Of a DNA stretch of 64,000 bases, positions 25,069 to 34,201 are shown one piece after another. The notes below the pieces were generated by a model. The model was not told the DNA's origin. It worked only from the letters and a program-made list of their open reading frames with translations, and did not search any database. The stretch is taken from NCBI GenBank assembly GCA_944392985.1, contig CALXYL010000006.1, positions 42,390 through 106,389 of the forward strand, in the 5' to 3' direction. Within the stretch, counting starts at the first letter, position 1, and each line of letters opens with the position of its first letter. The stretch comes from an uncultured Spirochaetaceae bacterium (GTDB taxonomy: Bacteria > Spirochaetota > Spirochaetia > Sphaerochaetales > Sphaerochaetaceae). Position numbers and translations under genes: made by a program.

Positions 25069-25959
25069 ATGAGGAAATCAGGGATGATGCGGCAGGAGGC
25101 GAGGATGGGCTATCTCTTCATCACGCCATTCCTGGTGATGTTCGCAGTCTTCAAGCTATACCCGATGCTCTATGGATTCATAGTCAGCTTCTGGGACCGC
25201 AATTCGGAGATGAAGCTCCATAACACTGAATTCGTTGGCTTCGAGAACTACGTCGATGTGATCATGAACCATTCGTTCTGGGAGGCTTTCGGCCACTCGA
25301 TCGTGTTCTCAGTGATCTATATAGCGTTCCTGATGGTTTTCGGATTCATCATCGCTATCCTTCTCAACAGGAGCTTTGCCGGACGTACTGCCGTCCGCAC
25401 ATGCTTCTATATCCCCTATGTCACGAACATGATTGCGATCGGCATCGTGTTCAAGTACCTTCTGAATCCGACAAGGGGGCCGATCAATGCAGTATTCAGG
25501 CTCTTTGATGTAACCGGCCCGAAGTGGTTCTCGAGTCCGGTCCTTGCGCTGCCTACAGCCGCAGTAGTCGCTGCATGGGCGGCTCTTGCCTTCCACATCA
25601 TCACATGTCTCGCGGCGCTGCAGGAGATACCGCAGGACGTGTATGAGGTGGCTGAGATCGAGGGAGCGACATTCATGCAGAAGGTCAGGTACATCGTATT
25701 CCCTTATCTCACACCGACGCTGTTCATGCTCCTGACGATCACGCTGATCAACTCATTCAGGAACTACACAGCGATCGTCGGTCTTACGGGTGGCGGCCCC
25801 GGCACATCAAGCAAGGTCGTTTCGCTTCTTATCTATGACGATGCCTTCAATTTCATGAAGTTCAGCATCGCAAGCGCTGAAGGTGTCATCTTCACGGTTT
25901 TCATCATCATCGTGAACCAGCTGTTCACGAAAGCGAGGTCAGCATGGGAAAAACGCTGA
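25069..25959 (+). CDS. Sugar ABC transporter permease (MalF/UgpA-like)
   Basis: A 296-aa inner-membrane permease with about six transmembrane helices; the first is GYLFITPFLVMFAVFKLYPML, the hallmark of the UgpA/MsmF group. The cytoplasmic EAA loop lies near residue 205 (YEVAEIEGATFMQKVRYIVFPYL). AAGGAGAGG precedes the ATG. It overlaps the next permease by 16 nt, implying translational coupling. It forms the channel with that permease. Confidence 0.93.
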   Translation: MRKSGMMRQEARMGYLFITPFLVMFAVFKLYPMLYGFIVSFWDRNSEMKLHNTEFVGFENYVDVIMNHSFWEAFGHSIVFSVIYIAFLMVFGFIIAILLNRSFAGRTAVRTCFYIPYVTNMIAIGIVFKYLLNPTRGPINAVFRLFDVTGPKWFSSPVLALPTAAVVAAWAALAFHIITCLAALQEIPQDVYEVAEIEGATFMQKVRYIVFPYLTPTLFMLLTITLINSFRNYTAIVGLTGGGPGTSSKVVSLLIYDDAFNFMKFSIASAEGVIFTVFIIIVNQLFTKARSAWEKR

Positions 25960-26768
25960 GAAGGAAGAACAGGCTGTTCACAGCCGTCATGTGGGTGCTT
26001 GCCATCATGATGCTCTATCCATTCGTGATGATGATAGCCATTTCATTCCGTCCCGCGGGGCAGGCGTATATGCCTCTTTTCAGCAGGGACATCATCCACA
26101 CACTGCGCAACTACAGCCAGGTCCTGTCACATCCCAATTTCGCTGACTGGTACCGCAATACCATAGTGACGGTCGTTGTGACGATCCTCATCCGCCTTGT
26201 GATAACGCTTCTTGCCGCATACGCATTCAGCCGTCTGCGGTTCCGTGGTCGTGCCGCGATCATGGCGTTCCTTGTAGCGACGATGATGGTTCCGGGTGAG
26301 ACGACAATGGTTCCTCGTTATCTCTATTTCCAGCAGATACATATCCTCAATACGCTCTGGTCGATCGTCCTTCCGGAGACAAGCGAGGTATTCTATCTTG
26401 TGCTGCTGACGGAGTTCTTCCGATCCATTCCCGGCGACTTCACGGAGGCTGCCTCGATTGACGGCGCTGGACATGGCACGGTCCTCTTCAGGATCTTCAT
26501 CCCGCTCTCCGGTCCGGCTATCGCGACAACGGTGCTCTTCAGCTTCATCAACATCTGGAACAACTTCCTCGATCCCTATCTCTTCATCAACAGAATCGGG
26601 ATGCAGCTCATAACGCCAGCGCTTCAGTTCTTCCAAGAGCAGGGTGGAGCGAACATGCCTGTGCAGATGGCGGGTACATCCCTTGCGCTTATACCTGTCA
26701 TAGTCCTCTTCATATTCACCCAGAAGTATTTCGTGCAGGGCGTTGCCTCGGCCGGAATCAAGGGCTGA
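25944..26768 (+). CDS. Sugar ABC transporter permease (MalG/UgpE-like)
   Basis: A 274-aa partner permease with six predicted membrane segments and the EAA loop EAASIDGAGHGTVLFRIFIPL near residue 165. The N-terminus RLFTAVMWVLAIMMLYPFVMM and the RPAG segment are typical of the MalG group. Its 3' end is joined directly to the DNA glycosylase gene (the last base of its TGA is the first A of that ATG), which may extend the transcript. Confidence 0.93.
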   Translation: MGKTLRRKNRLFTAVMWVLAIMMLYPFVMMIAISFRPAGQAYMPLFSRDIIHTLRNYSQVLSHPNFADWYRNTIVTVVVTILIRLVITLLAAYAFSRLRFRGRAAIMAFLVATMMVPGETTMVPRYLYFQQIHILNTLWSIVLPETSEVFYLVLLTEFFRSIPGDFTEAASIDGAGHGTVLFRIFIPLSGPAIATTVLFSFINIWNNFLDPYLFINRIGMQLITPALQFFQEQGGANMPVQMAGTSLALIPVIVLFIFTQKYFVQGVASAGIKG

Positions 26769-27436
26769 TGAAGATTTCGTCAAAGGGCATACTGGAGACC
26801 CTTTCATCATCATATGGTATTTCGGAATGGGTCTCCTTCACTCCGTTCACGGCAATGGTCCAGGCTGTGCTTGTACAGCAGTCATCGTGGAATACCGTTG
26901 TCTCTGTCATGGGGGAGTCAGGATCCGTGCTGACGCCTGCCGGTATCCAGGAAATGGGAGAGGATGAGCTCAGGGCCCGTATCAGGCGATGCGGACTGGA
27001 GAAGGGGAAGGCTGCAGCGATCATGGCGCTTGCTGCGTGGTATCCTGCACACAGCCATCCTTCGGAGGAATCGTCGCTGTCACTGAAGAAGCAGCTTCTG
27101 TCGATCAAGGGCATAGGAGAGGAGACTGCTGATTTCATCCTCCTTTACGCATACAGCCGGCCGCGCTTCATCATTGATGCCTATACACGCCGTTTCTCAG
27201 GACGCCTCGGCATCCCGTTCTGCTCTGATGATGAGCTGAGGGCATACTACACATGCGGCATCGCCGAGGACAGCGTTCTTTACGGCTCATACCATCTTCT
27301 GCTTCTTGAGCACGGGATCAGACGATGCGGAAGAAAGCCTCTCTGTTCCGGATGCCCTTTCTCTGCATCATGCGCATTTGACCGATCCAGCGATGCAGAG
27401 CGGATAGGGATGCATGAAGGAGATAATCTTCCGTGA
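26768..27436 (+). CDS. HhH-GPD DNA glycosylase (endonuclease III-like)
   Basis: A 222-aa base-excision-repair protein. The helix-hairpin-helix is LLSIKGIGEETADFILLYA near residue 115, followed by the catalytic Asp in FIIDAYTRR near 142. In endonuclease III the hairpin carries the lyase lysine (GRKTA); here it reads GEETA, so the protein is probably monofunctional. A 4Fe-4S loop is visible at the C-terminus, C-x5-C-x2-C-x5-C, one residue shorter in the first gap than classical endonuclease III. The start overlaps the permease stop. The damaged base it removes is unknown. Confidence 0.83.
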   Translation: MKISSKGILETLSSSYGISEWVSFTPFTAMVQAVLVQQSSWNTVVSVMGESGSVLTPAGIQEMGEDELRARIRRCGLEKGKAAAIMALAAWYPAHSHPSEESSLSLKKQLLSIKGIGEETADFILLYAYSRPRFIIDAYTRRFSGRLGIPFCSDDELRAYYTCGIAEDSVLYGSYHLLLLEHGIRRCGRKPLCSGCPFSASCAFDRSSDAERIGMHEGDNLP

Positions 27437-27929
27437 CTATCATCAGTTCCTATCAGAGCCAGGACCTGAGTATTCGGTAAGGGTGCTTCCCGGGAGGGCT
27501 GTGATCGGGCGGCCATATGCAATCGTTCTTCCGTACCCCACCATCGGGGATATCGTCTGTGAGATGCTGAGCGATGATGAGAAGGGCGTCGAGCCTTTGA
27601 TCATAGCTATCGCTGAGCCATTCAGGAAAGCGCTCCTCGAGGCGGCATTCCCTTCCATTGCCGTCATTGACAGAAGTGGAGAGCTGTCCTCCGCTCTGTC
27701 ATCCCATAAGGAGAAAAAGGAAATCCGCTTCACTGAAAGCGAGAAGCGGATGCTCCGGGAGCTTCCATTCGGACCATGCAGCAAGGAGCTATCACTCCGG
27801 CTTGGGATCTCTGAACGCTCCGTGAGAAGGGCGAAGGAACGCCTGATGAGGAAGACAGGGCTTCTTTCATCAGGCCAGCTGATGATCTACGCCCTGCTTT
27901 CCCTGGATATCAGTATTCGCAGCTCTTAG
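27414..27929 (+). CDS. LuxR-type helix-turn-helix protein
   Basis: A 171-aa protein. Residues about 105-165 make a GerE/LuxR-like DNA-binding domain: FTESEKRMLRELPFGPCSKELSLRLGISERSVRRAKERLMRK, ending GLLSSGQLMIYALL. The N-terminal 100 residues (ending in AVIDRSGEL) resemble a degenerate response-receiver-like alpha/beta domain, but no phospho-acceptor Asp triad is evident. It overlaps the glycosylase gene by 23 nt and ends 20 nt inside convergent asnS. Targets unknown. Confidence 0.65.
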   Translation: MKEIIFRDYHQFLSEPGPEYSVRVLPGRAVIGRPYAIVLPYPTIGDIVCEMLSDDEKGVEPLIIAIAEPFRKALLEAAFPSIAVIDRSGELSSALSSHKEKKEIRFTESEKRMLRELPFGPCSKELSLRLGISERSVRRAKERLMRKTGLLSSGQLMIYALLSLDISIRSS

Positions 27930-29292
27930 CGTACCTTGGATACGGAATGACATCGCGGATGTTCGCCACACCTGTCACATACTGAACCGCACGCTCGAAC
28001 CCAAGGCCGAAACCAGAATGGGGCACTGTACCGTACTTCCTCAGGTCAAGATACCACCAGTAGTCATCAGGGTTGAGGCCGATCTCCTTCATGCGGGAGA
28101 CAAGCACATCGTAGCGGTACTCCCTTTCAGAACCTCCGATGATCTCGCCAAGGCGTGGAGCAAGCACATCCATTGCCCTGACAGTCCTGCCATCATCGTT
28201 CATCTTCATGTAGAACGCCTTGACGTCCTTCGGATAGTCGGTGACGATGACAGGGCGCTTCGCAACCTCCTCCGTGAGGAATCGCTCATGCTCTGTCTGG
28301 ATCTCCACACCCCATTTCACGGGGAACTCGAACCTGTCATTCTCCTTTTCAAGCACTGCTATCGCATCTGTGTATGTCATGTGTGCAAACGGGCTCTCGA
28401 TGACATGTCGAAGCGTGTCCTCCACTCCAGGGAGCACGAATGATGAGAAGAATGCCATATCCTCCTCATTCTTCTCCAGGACTGCCGAGAAGAGGTACTT
28501 GAGGAATTTCTCAGCCCATTCCATATCACCTTCGAGCGTGCAGAATGACATTTCCGGCTCAATCATCCAGAACTCAGCCAGATGGCGTGTCGTGTTTGAG
28601 TTCTCCGCGCGGAAAGTCGGTCCGAATGTATAGATATCCTTCATCGCAGTGGCATAGGTCTCTCCCTCCAGCTGACCGGAGACGGTGAGATTGGCCATCC
28701 TGCCGAAGAAGTCCTTTGTGTAATCGACGCGTCCATCCTTCTGGCGCGGTATGTTCTCCAGATCAAGCGTCGTGACCTGGAACTGTGCACCAGCTCCCTC
28801 GCAGTCAGAGGCGGAGATCAGCGGCGTGTTGATATACATGAAGCCGTTTTCCTGGAAGAAGGAATGCACAGCATAGGCCATCGTGTTCCTGACTCTCGTC
28901 ACAGCGCCGAAGAGATTGGTTCGAGGCCGGAGGTATGCCTTCTCCCTGAGGAATTCCACAGTGTGCCTCTTCTTCTGGAGAGGGTAGTCCTGGGGACAAT
29001 CACCGATGACCTCGAGATGCTCTATCATCATCTCCGTCTTCTGGTTCCCTCCCTGAGAGGCGACGATCCTTCCTTCTGCCACAATGCTGCAACCGGTGCT
29101 GATCCTGTCGAGAAGAGCGGCATCGAATGATGCCTTGTCGATCACCCCCTGCAGTCCCTTCAGGCATGATCCATCATTGATCTCGATGAACGAGACATTC
29201 TTGCTGTCCCTCTTCGTCCTTACCCAGCCTTCAGCCCTGACAATGGCATCGGATGGCTCCATTTGCAGTATTGACTTTATCCTCTCCTGCAT
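27910..29292 (-). CDS. asnS: Asparaginyl-tRNA synthetase
   Basis: A 460-aa class IIb synthetase that charges tRNA-Asn. The N-terminal OB-fold anticodon-binding domain has [22 protein letters not shown] (residues 20-42); the catalytic domain shows motif 2 [21 protein letters not shown] near 235 and motif 3 [15 protein letters not shown] near 430. AsnS is distinguished from AspS by the long EMSF and [15 protein letters not shown] segments. AAGGAG lies 8 nt before the ATG. Length is normal. AsnA further on provides asparagine. Confidence 0.97.
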   Translation of the reverse strand: MQERIKSILQMEPSDAIVRAEGWVRTKRDSKNVSFIEINDGSCLKGLQGVIDKASFDAALLDRISTGCSIVAEGRIVASQGGNQKTEMMIEHLEVIGDCPQDYPLQKKRHTVEFLREKAYLRPRTNLFGAVTRVRNTMAYAVHSFFQENGFMYINTPLISASDCEGAGAQFQVTTLDLENIPRQKDGRVDYTKDFFGRMANLTVSGQLEGETYATAMKDIYTFGPTFRAENSNTTRHLAEFWMIEPEMSFCTLEGDMEWAEKFLKYLFSAVLEKNEEDMAFFSSFVLPGVEDTLRHVIESPFAHMTYTDAIAVLEKENDRFEFPVKWGVEIQTEHERFLTEEVAKRPVIVTDYPKDVKAFYMKMNDDGRTVRAMDVLAPRLGEIIGGSEREYRYDVLVSRMKEIGLNPDDYWWYLDLRKYGTVPHSGFGLGFERAVQYVTGVANIRDVIPYPRYAKSCEY

Positions 29293-29361
29293 TCTTCTCT
29301 CCTTGTCTGGATACTGGATTATCGCTCACTACAGCCCGGAATTGCAATATTGGCATTGATG

Positions 29362-29391
29362 TTGCAACCATGCCGCATTAACCGGTATAGT
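29362..29391 (+). promoter_or_regulatory. Promoter of MBL-fold hydrolase gene
   Basis: TTGCAA (29362-29367), 18-bp spacer, TATAGT (29386-29391). The mRNA would start near 29398 and include the GGAGGAAG ribosome site, so this gene uses an ordinary leader. Confidence 0.6.
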
Positions 29392-29412
29392 CCATTCAGA
29401 CCGGAGGAAGAG

Positions 29413-30192
29413 ATGCATTACGTCGGCATAACAACTGGAAGCTGTGGCAACTGCTATGTTTTCCATTCATGCCATGATACGATAATAATCGATGATGGCG
29501 TCACCTTCAGGAAGATAACGGAGAAGATGGCGGATCATGGTATCCCTCTGGAGAGCATCAGGGCGCTGTTCCTGACACATCTCCATCCAGATCATTCCAA
29601 GGGGGTGGGAGTGCTGCAGCGGAAGCTGGGGATCCCTGTGTATATGTCAAGGGAGGCTATGGAAAGGAACGGCAGCGTCATGATGAAGCAGAAGATCGAG
29701 ATCGATAGGGTGAATGCCTATGATTTCGGGGATACGATCGATGTCCCTGGCTTCTCTGTCACGCCATTCCCGGTCTCTCACGATTCAGATGGGGCGGCAG
29801 GATACGCCTTCCAGTCAGATGGCGTCAGATGCTTTCTGATGACGGACACAGGAATCATACCGGAGGAGGCATGGCAGCTTGCATCGAGGGCAAGCGTCAA
29901 GTTCATAGAATCGAACTACGATGATGAAATGCTCAGGAATGGACCATATCCTGAATTCCTGAAGGCTAGGATATATGGAAGCCGCGGACACCTTTCAAAC
30001 AGGGAAGCCGTCAGCTTCGCGCGACAGACCTCCCGGCAGGGCGACAGCATCTACTTTGTGCATCTCAGCGCGAACAACAACGCGCCGGAGATTGTGAAGG
30101 AGCTTGCTGTGAAGGAGATACCTTCAGGCATCTTCTGCCATGTCTGCAGCCGGGGAGAGCTATTCGAGGGTTTTGCAGATGGGGAGGAATAA
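29413..30192 (+). CDS. MBL-fold metallohydrolase (YycJ/WalJ-like)
   Basis: A 259-aa metallo-beta-lactamase-fold hydrolase. The metal motif THLHPDH is near residue 57; further ligands are in PFPVSHDSDGAAGY (His near 118) and LMTDTG (Asp near 142). SNYDDEML and SRGHLSN are typical of the YycJ group, whose member in Bacillus affects cell-wall/DNA coordination; some are 5'-3' exonucleases. The start at 29413 follows GGAGGAAG by 4 nt; a longer frame at 29350 is unsupported. The substrate is not known. Confidence 0.88.
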   Translation: MHYVGITTGSCGNCYVFHSCHDTIIIDDGVTFRKITEKMADHGIPLESIRALFLTHLHPDHSKGVGVLQRKLGIPVYMSREAMERNGSVMMKQKIEIDRVNAYDFGDTIDVPGFSVTPFPVSHDSDGAAGYAFQSDGVRCFLMTDTGIIPEEAWQLASRASVKFIESNYDDEMLRNGPYPEFLKARIYGSRGHLSNREAVSFARQTSRQGDSIYFVHLSANNNAPEIVKELAVKEIPSGIFCHVCSRGELFEGFADGEE

Positions 30193-30238
30193 AGCACTGA
30201 CTGAAAGGGAATGCCGCAGGACGAAGCGTCCTGATGGA

Positions 30239-31957
30239 ATGAGGATGAAGACTGTCAGAGGATACTCATTCCCTGATTTCATGGATGCCATCGCCTCGCG
30301 TTATGGCCGGAGGATATGCTATCGTGTATTCCGCACAGGAGAGGAGAATGATATCTCGTACAGCCAGCTTGTCTGGTACGCGCGTTCAGCCTCTTCCTAT
30401 CTTCTTTCGATCGGAATCCAGAAAGGGGACAGGGTCGCGATCATAGGGGAGAGCTCTCCTCAGTGGATGGTGATGTACCTCGCGGTTGTCTCCATCGGAG
30501 CTGTCGCTGTGCCAGTCCTTCCTGACTTCTCTTCACGTGACATGCTTGCAATCCTTTCTGACAGCGGTGCCAAGGCAGTTGCCGTCAACGTGAAGAACTA
30601 TCCAAAGATCGAGGGAGAGACTGGGGATCTTGCCGTAGTGCGCCTTGATGATCTCGTGCATGTCCCGTCATTTGCGGATGATACACCGTTCACAGCGCTT
30701 CCTGGATTCCCTCTCAGGACGCACAGGATAGATGATAAAGCCCTTCTTTCCTGCCGCGCGGGCGAGAATGATACCGCTTCAATAATCTACACATCAGGCA
30801 CTACAGGCGCTTCAAAAGGCGTCATGCTGACCCATATGAACATCCTCCGTTGCGCAGATCTCGCCACGGATATGTATGTCCATCTGAAGAAGGGGGAGAA
30901 GGTGCTTTCGATCCTTCCGATGGCTCATGTCTATGAGTTCACCATCGGGCAGGTGCTTCCTCTCATGAAGGGGCTTGAGATCACATTCCTGGGCAGGCAG
31001 CCAGCGGTATCCATCCTGCTCCCGGCGCTCTCTGAGGTCAGACCGCATGTGATGCTCAGCGTTCCGCTGCTCATCGAGAAAGTCTATCGTTCTGCCGTTG
31101 CGCCGGTGCTGAAGGGGAATGGACGGATCGCAAGGCTTGCGGCAAATCCGCTTACAAGGGGATTTGTGCATCGCACGATCGGGCATAAGCTGATGAAGAC
31201 ATTCGGCCATAGGCTGCGCTTCTTCGGCATAGGAGGCGCTCCTCTGGATGCAGAGGTCGAAGCATTCCTCCATAGCGCGCATTTCCCATATGCGATCGGA
31301 TACGGGCTTACGGAGACTTCCCCTCTGATCGCGGGATGCGGTTCGCGCCATCGGGACCAGAAGCCAGGCTTCATCGGAAGGATCGTTCCCGATGATACTG
31401 TCATCCTTCTCGATTCCAATGATGAGGGAGTAGGTGAGATCGCGGTGAAGGGGCCGAATGTGATGCAGGGCTATTATAAGCGTCCTGAGCTGACAGCTGA
31501 ATCATTCACCGATGATGGATTCTTCCGTACCGGTGACCTCGGCTTCATCGACAGGCATGGACGCCTTGCAATACGCGGACGTGTCAAGACGATGATACTC
31601 GGCCCGGGTGGAGAGAATATCTATCCTGAATCGATTGAATCCCTCATAAACAGCGAGGACTTCGTCGAGGAATCGCTTGTTGTTCCTGATAGCGGAGGGC
31701 TTCTTGCCTTGGTGAAGATCGATATCGCTCTGATGGCTGACAGGATGAAGATATCCGTTCAGGAGGCACAGAAGGAGGCGGAGAAGTATATGGCGACGCT
31801 CCGCAAGCGCGTCAATTCCCAGCTTGCCGCATTCTCCAAGGTGTCCAGCTTCGAGCTGCAGGAAAAGCCTTTCGAGCGTACCCCTACGCAGAAAATCAAG
31901 CGGTTCCTCTACCCGAAGAAGAGAAAGGGCGGGGACAAGGAAGGCAAAAAGGATTAG
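30239..31957 (+). CDS. Long-chain fatty acid-CoA ligase (AMP-binding)
   Basis: A 572-aa adenylate-forming enzyme. Signatures: P-loop IIYTSGTTGASKGVMLTH near residue 185, YGLTETSPLIAG near 360, GDLGFIDRHGRLAIRGR near 440, and the C-terminal catalytic lysine region TPTQKIKRFLYPKK. It lacks membrane anchors. I start at 30239 (MRMKTVRGYSF); the frame is open upstream to 30140, and a small CAGGACG/CGTCCTG hairpin at 30218-30234 precedes the start. It follows the MBL gene after 46 nt, likely one operon. Fatty-acid activation is the expected role. Confidence 0.9.
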   Translation: MRMKTVRGYSFPDFMDAIASRYGRRICYRVFRTGEENDISYSQLVWYARSASSYLLSIGIQKGDRVAIIGESSPQWMVMYLAVVSIGAVAVPVLPDFSSRDMLAILSDSGAKAVAVNVKNYPKIEGETGDLAVVRLDDLVHVPSFADDTPFTALPGFPLRTHRIDDKALLSCRAGENDTASIIYTSGTTGASKGVMLTHMNILRCADLATDMYVHLKKGEKVLSILPMAHVYEFTIGQVLPLMKGLEITFLGRQPAVSILLPALSEVRPHVMLSVPLLIEKVYRSAVAPVLKGNGRIARLAANPLTRGFVHRTIGHKLMKTFGHRLRFFGIGGAPLDAEVEAFLHSAHFPYAIGYGLTETSPLIAGCGSRHRDQKPGFIGRIVPDDTVILLDSNDEGVGEIAVKGPNVMQGYYKRPELTAESFTDDGFFRTGDLGFIDRHGRLAIRGRVKTMILGPGGENIYPESIESLINSEDFVEESLVVPDSGGLLALVKIDIALMADRMKISVQEAQKEAEKYMATLRKRVNSQLAAFSKVSSFELQEKPFERTPTQKIKRFLYPKKRKGGDKEGKKD

Positions 31958-31960
31958 AAT
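31932..31960 (+). promoter_or_regulatory. Promoter overlapping acyl-CoA ligase stop, -10 seven nt before DAHP synthase ATG
   Basis: GGGACA (31932-31937), 17-bp spacer, TAGAAT (31955-31960); the TAG of the -10 box is also the stop codon of the upstream gene. The ATG of the DAHP synthase is 7 nt beyond, predicting a leaderless start. Confidence 0.5.
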
Positions 31961-31967
31961 CCCTGGT

Positions 31968-33047
31968 ATGAAGAATATCCAGGACGTAAGGATACGGACA
32001 ATCGAATCCCTCATCACACCGGCTGAGATGGAGGGGATCTGCCCTGTGTCAGATGAGGAGGCGGAGAGGATAGCCTCGTACCGCCACTCTGTCAATGCAA
32101 TCATAAAAGGCGAGGACAGCCGGCTTCTTGCCGTGATAGGCCCGTGCTCCATCCATGATCCCTCAGCTGCCCTTGACTACGCCAGGCGCCTCAGAAAGCT
32201 CGCCGATGCTGTCAGCGATGTATTCTTCATCGTGATGCGCACATATTTCGAGAAGCCTCGCACGGCTCTTGGGTGGAAGGGCCTTATCATCGATCCAGAT
32301 ATGGATGAGAGCTGCAATATCGAGAAGGGGCTGATGATCGCGCGCCGCCTCCTGATGGATATCACGGATATAGGGCTTCCTGTTGGCTGTGAGGTCCTTG
32401 ATCCGATCGTTCCCCAGTACACCGATGAGCTGATGAGCTGGTCATCCATCGGTGCCAGGACCACAGAAAGCCAGACGCATCGCTCCCTTGCCTCGGGCCT
32501 TTCCGTTGCTGTCGGCTTCAAGAACAGCACATCAGGCGATCTCACTGCGGCTGTCAATGCGGCGAAGGCCGCTTCAAACCCTGCATCCTTCATCGGTGTC
32601 AGGAGGGATGGCCGCCTTGCTGTATTCCGCTCAGCCGGCAATGATGCAACGCATCTCATACTCAGGGGCGGCGATCAGGGGCCGAACTACTATGAGGATG
32701 ATGTTGAGGAAGCCGCCTCTGCTATGGAGAAGGCCGGGATCAGGGCAAGCATCATAATAGACTGCTCGCATCAGAACAGCAGGAAGGATTATACACGTCA
32801 GAAGCGTGTTCTTCGTTCTGTCATTGACCAGGTCAGGTGGGGTGAAAGCTGCATCCGCGGTTTCATGCTGGAATCCAATATATCCCCAGGGTCTCAGAAG
32901 ATACCAAAGGATCTGGGTAAGCTGGAGTATGGTGTCTCCGTCACTGATGGATGCATCGGATGGGAGGAGACTGAAAGGATCGTGATGAATGCCGCAAGCC
33001 TGGTCAGGGAAGCCAGGGACAATGGCGGAAAGGTGGAGATACTATGA
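31968..33047 (+). CDS. aroF: 3-deoxy-7-phosphoheptulonate (DAHP) synthase
   Basis: A 359-aa class I DAHP synthase of the AroF/G/H type, first enzyme of the shikimate pathway (erythrose 4-phosphate plus PEP). Motifs: IGPCSIHDPSAALDYA near residue 62, RTYFEKPRTALGWKG near 93, WSSIGARTTESQTHR near 150, GFKNSTSGDL near 182 and DCSHQNSRKDY near 265 with the metal His. The feedback-control residues cannot be classed from sequence alone, so the isoform letter is tentative. It overlaps the DJ-1 gene by 4 nt. Confidence 0.95.
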   Translation: MKNIQDVRIRTIESLITPAEMEGICPVSDEEAERIASYRHSVNAIIKGEDSRLLAVIGPCSIHDPSAALDYARRLRKLADAVSDVFFIVMRTYFEKPRTALGWKGLIIDPDMDESCNIEKGLMIARRLLMDITDIGLPVGCEVLDPIVPQYTDELMSWSSIGARTTESQTHRSLASGLSVAVGFKNSTSGDLTAAVNAAKAASNPASFIGVRRDGRLAVFRSAGNDATHLILRGGDQGPNYYEDDVEEAASAMEKAGIRASIIIDCSHQNSRKDYTRQKRVLRSVIDQVRWGESCIRGFMLESNISPGSQKIPKDLGKLEYGVSVTDGCIGWEETERIVMNAASLVREARDNGGKVEIL

Positions 33048-33592
33048 GCGTAGCTGTGTTCCTTGCGGAGGGTTTTGAGGAAGCCGAGGCTCTCTGTCCG
33101 GTGGATGTCATGAGAAGGGCAGGAATCGATGCCGTTCTTGTCGGGGTAGGCGGAAAGATCATCAGATCCTCGCATGGTATTGCGATCACTGCAGATATTG
33201 AAATCGACGTTCTCTCTCCAGATGCCTCATTCGAGGCTGTTTTCTGTCCTGGCGGGATGCCGGGAAGCGTGAACCTCTCGCAGTCATGGCGTGTGAATGA
33301 GCTTATCGTAAAGACGGCGCAGACAGGCATCGTCGCCGCAATCTGCGCGGCTCCTGCTGTAGTGCTTGCGCCGCTTGGGCTTCTGAAGGGACACGATGCG
33401 ACCTGCTACCCAGGGTGCGAGAACTATGCTCCTGATACGCACTTCTCCGATAGCGGTGTCGTCGTGGATGGGAATATCATAACCGCGAAGAGCGCTGGAT
33501 GGGCGTTCGATCTCGGGCTTGAGATCATAAGGAAGCTCAAGGGTGATGACGCGGCGGAAAAGGCGAGGGCTTCGATCTACTACAGGTTCTAG
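33044..33592 (+). CDS. DJ-1/YajL family protein
   Basis: A 182-aa DJ-1/PfpI-superfamily protein with the conserved Glu in EGFEEAEA (residues 9-16) and the reactive nucleophile Cys in VAAICAAPAVVL near residue 106, flanked by GGMPGSVNL. Such proteins are linked to oxidative or glyoxal stress as chaperones or deglycases, which is still debated. ATGA overlap with DAHP synthase implies coupled translation. Confidence 0.92.
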   Translation: MSVAVFLAEGFEEAEALCPVDVMRRAGIDAVLVGVGGKIIRSSHGIAITADIEIDVLSPDASFEAVFCPGGMPGSVNLSQSWRVNELIVKTAQTGIVAAICAAPAVVLAPLGLLKGHDATCYPGCENYAPDTHFSDSGVVVDGNIITAKSAGWAFDLGLEIIRKLKGDDAAEKARASIYYRF

Positions 33593-33951
33593 GCAATGAG
33601 CCTTGAGATCGCGGCCCTCAGACCATGGGCCTTGTCCAATACGGCCTTACGTACCAATGCAGCCTCGAAGCGGAAAGCATTGTCCTCTACAGCATATAGG
33701 GCGGTGAACAGGTATTCCTGCACCGATCTTCCTATGGCAAATGAGATGATCGTGTCATGCTTGAGGGAGGAGATCACAGGAAGGTAGATATCCCTCCGCC
33801 ATTCCTCAGCGGCCTGATGGAAGGAGAGAAGCCTTCCTCTCTTCTTCTGTATGCGCCTGTAGTTCTGTATGCTCCCAGCAAGGGCAAACGTCTTGCTGCG
33901 TTCCTTTATACCAGTGATTCCTTCAACAAGGATTCTTTCGCTTTCTGTCAT
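33589..33951 (-). CDS. Conserved-looking hypothetical protein, 120 aa
   Basis: I do not recognise this 120-aa, basic, probably all-helical cytoplasmic protein (ESERILVEGITGIKERSKTF, AAEEWRRDIYLPVIS, GRSVQEYLFTALYAVED). A good ribosome site (AAGGAG) lies 6-7 nt before the ATG at 33951, and codon usage matches that of its neighbours, so I believe it is a gene. It overlaps the DJ-1 gene by 4 nt tail to tail. Confidence 0.65.
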   Translation of the reverse strand: MTESERILVEGITGIKERSKTFALAGSIQNYRRIQKKRGRLLSFHQAAEEWRRDIYLPVISSLKHDTIISFAIGRSVQEYLFTALYAVEDNAFRFEAALVRKAVLDKAHGLRAAISRLIA

Positions 33952-34106
33952 ATCGACTCCTTAAAGAATCCCTCTCTTTTGTCGGCCACATGATGATGAA
34001 TCACAGATCATTTGTCAACATACACATGTGTTAAAAATAATATTTCTATGTTAATTGTTTATAATGAAAGAATAAGATTAGAATAAAATAGCCGAATGCT
34101 CCATGT
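33952..34106. other. AT-rich divergent regulatory region
   Basis: About 155 bp without a gene between the hypothetical protein (minus) and the lipoprotein promoter (plus). It contains the palindrome ACACATGTGT near 34023 and an isolated TATAAT near 34062, and is much richer in A+T than coding sequence. A regulator-binding role is possible but unproven. Confidence 0.4.
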
Positions 34107-34164
34107 TTGACATTTCCGCTCCATTTTCTTCATTTGACATTTCTTTACCGGGGGGGGGTAGACT
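34106..34164 (+). promoter_or_regulatory. Promoter with G9 homopolymer in the spacer (candidate phase-variable)
   Basis: A perfect TTGACA (34134-34139) is separated from TAGACT (34159-34164) by 19 bp, and the last nine spacer bases (34150-34158) are all G. Seven G residues would give the optimal 17-bp spacing. A direct repeat TTTGACATTTC occurs at 34106 and 34133, so a second TTGACA (34107-34112) lies 27 bp upstream. The layout is that of promoters switched by slipped-strand changes in spacer length. Confidence 0.65.
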
Positions 34165-34201
34165 TTGGAAAGAAGTATATCCTATAGGAGGAAAAGGAAA
34201 C

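Noticed and set aside
30219..30233. AGGACG/CGTCCT hairpin before the acyl-CoA ligase
   Set aside because: Too short and without U-run to call a terminator; noted only in the gene entry.
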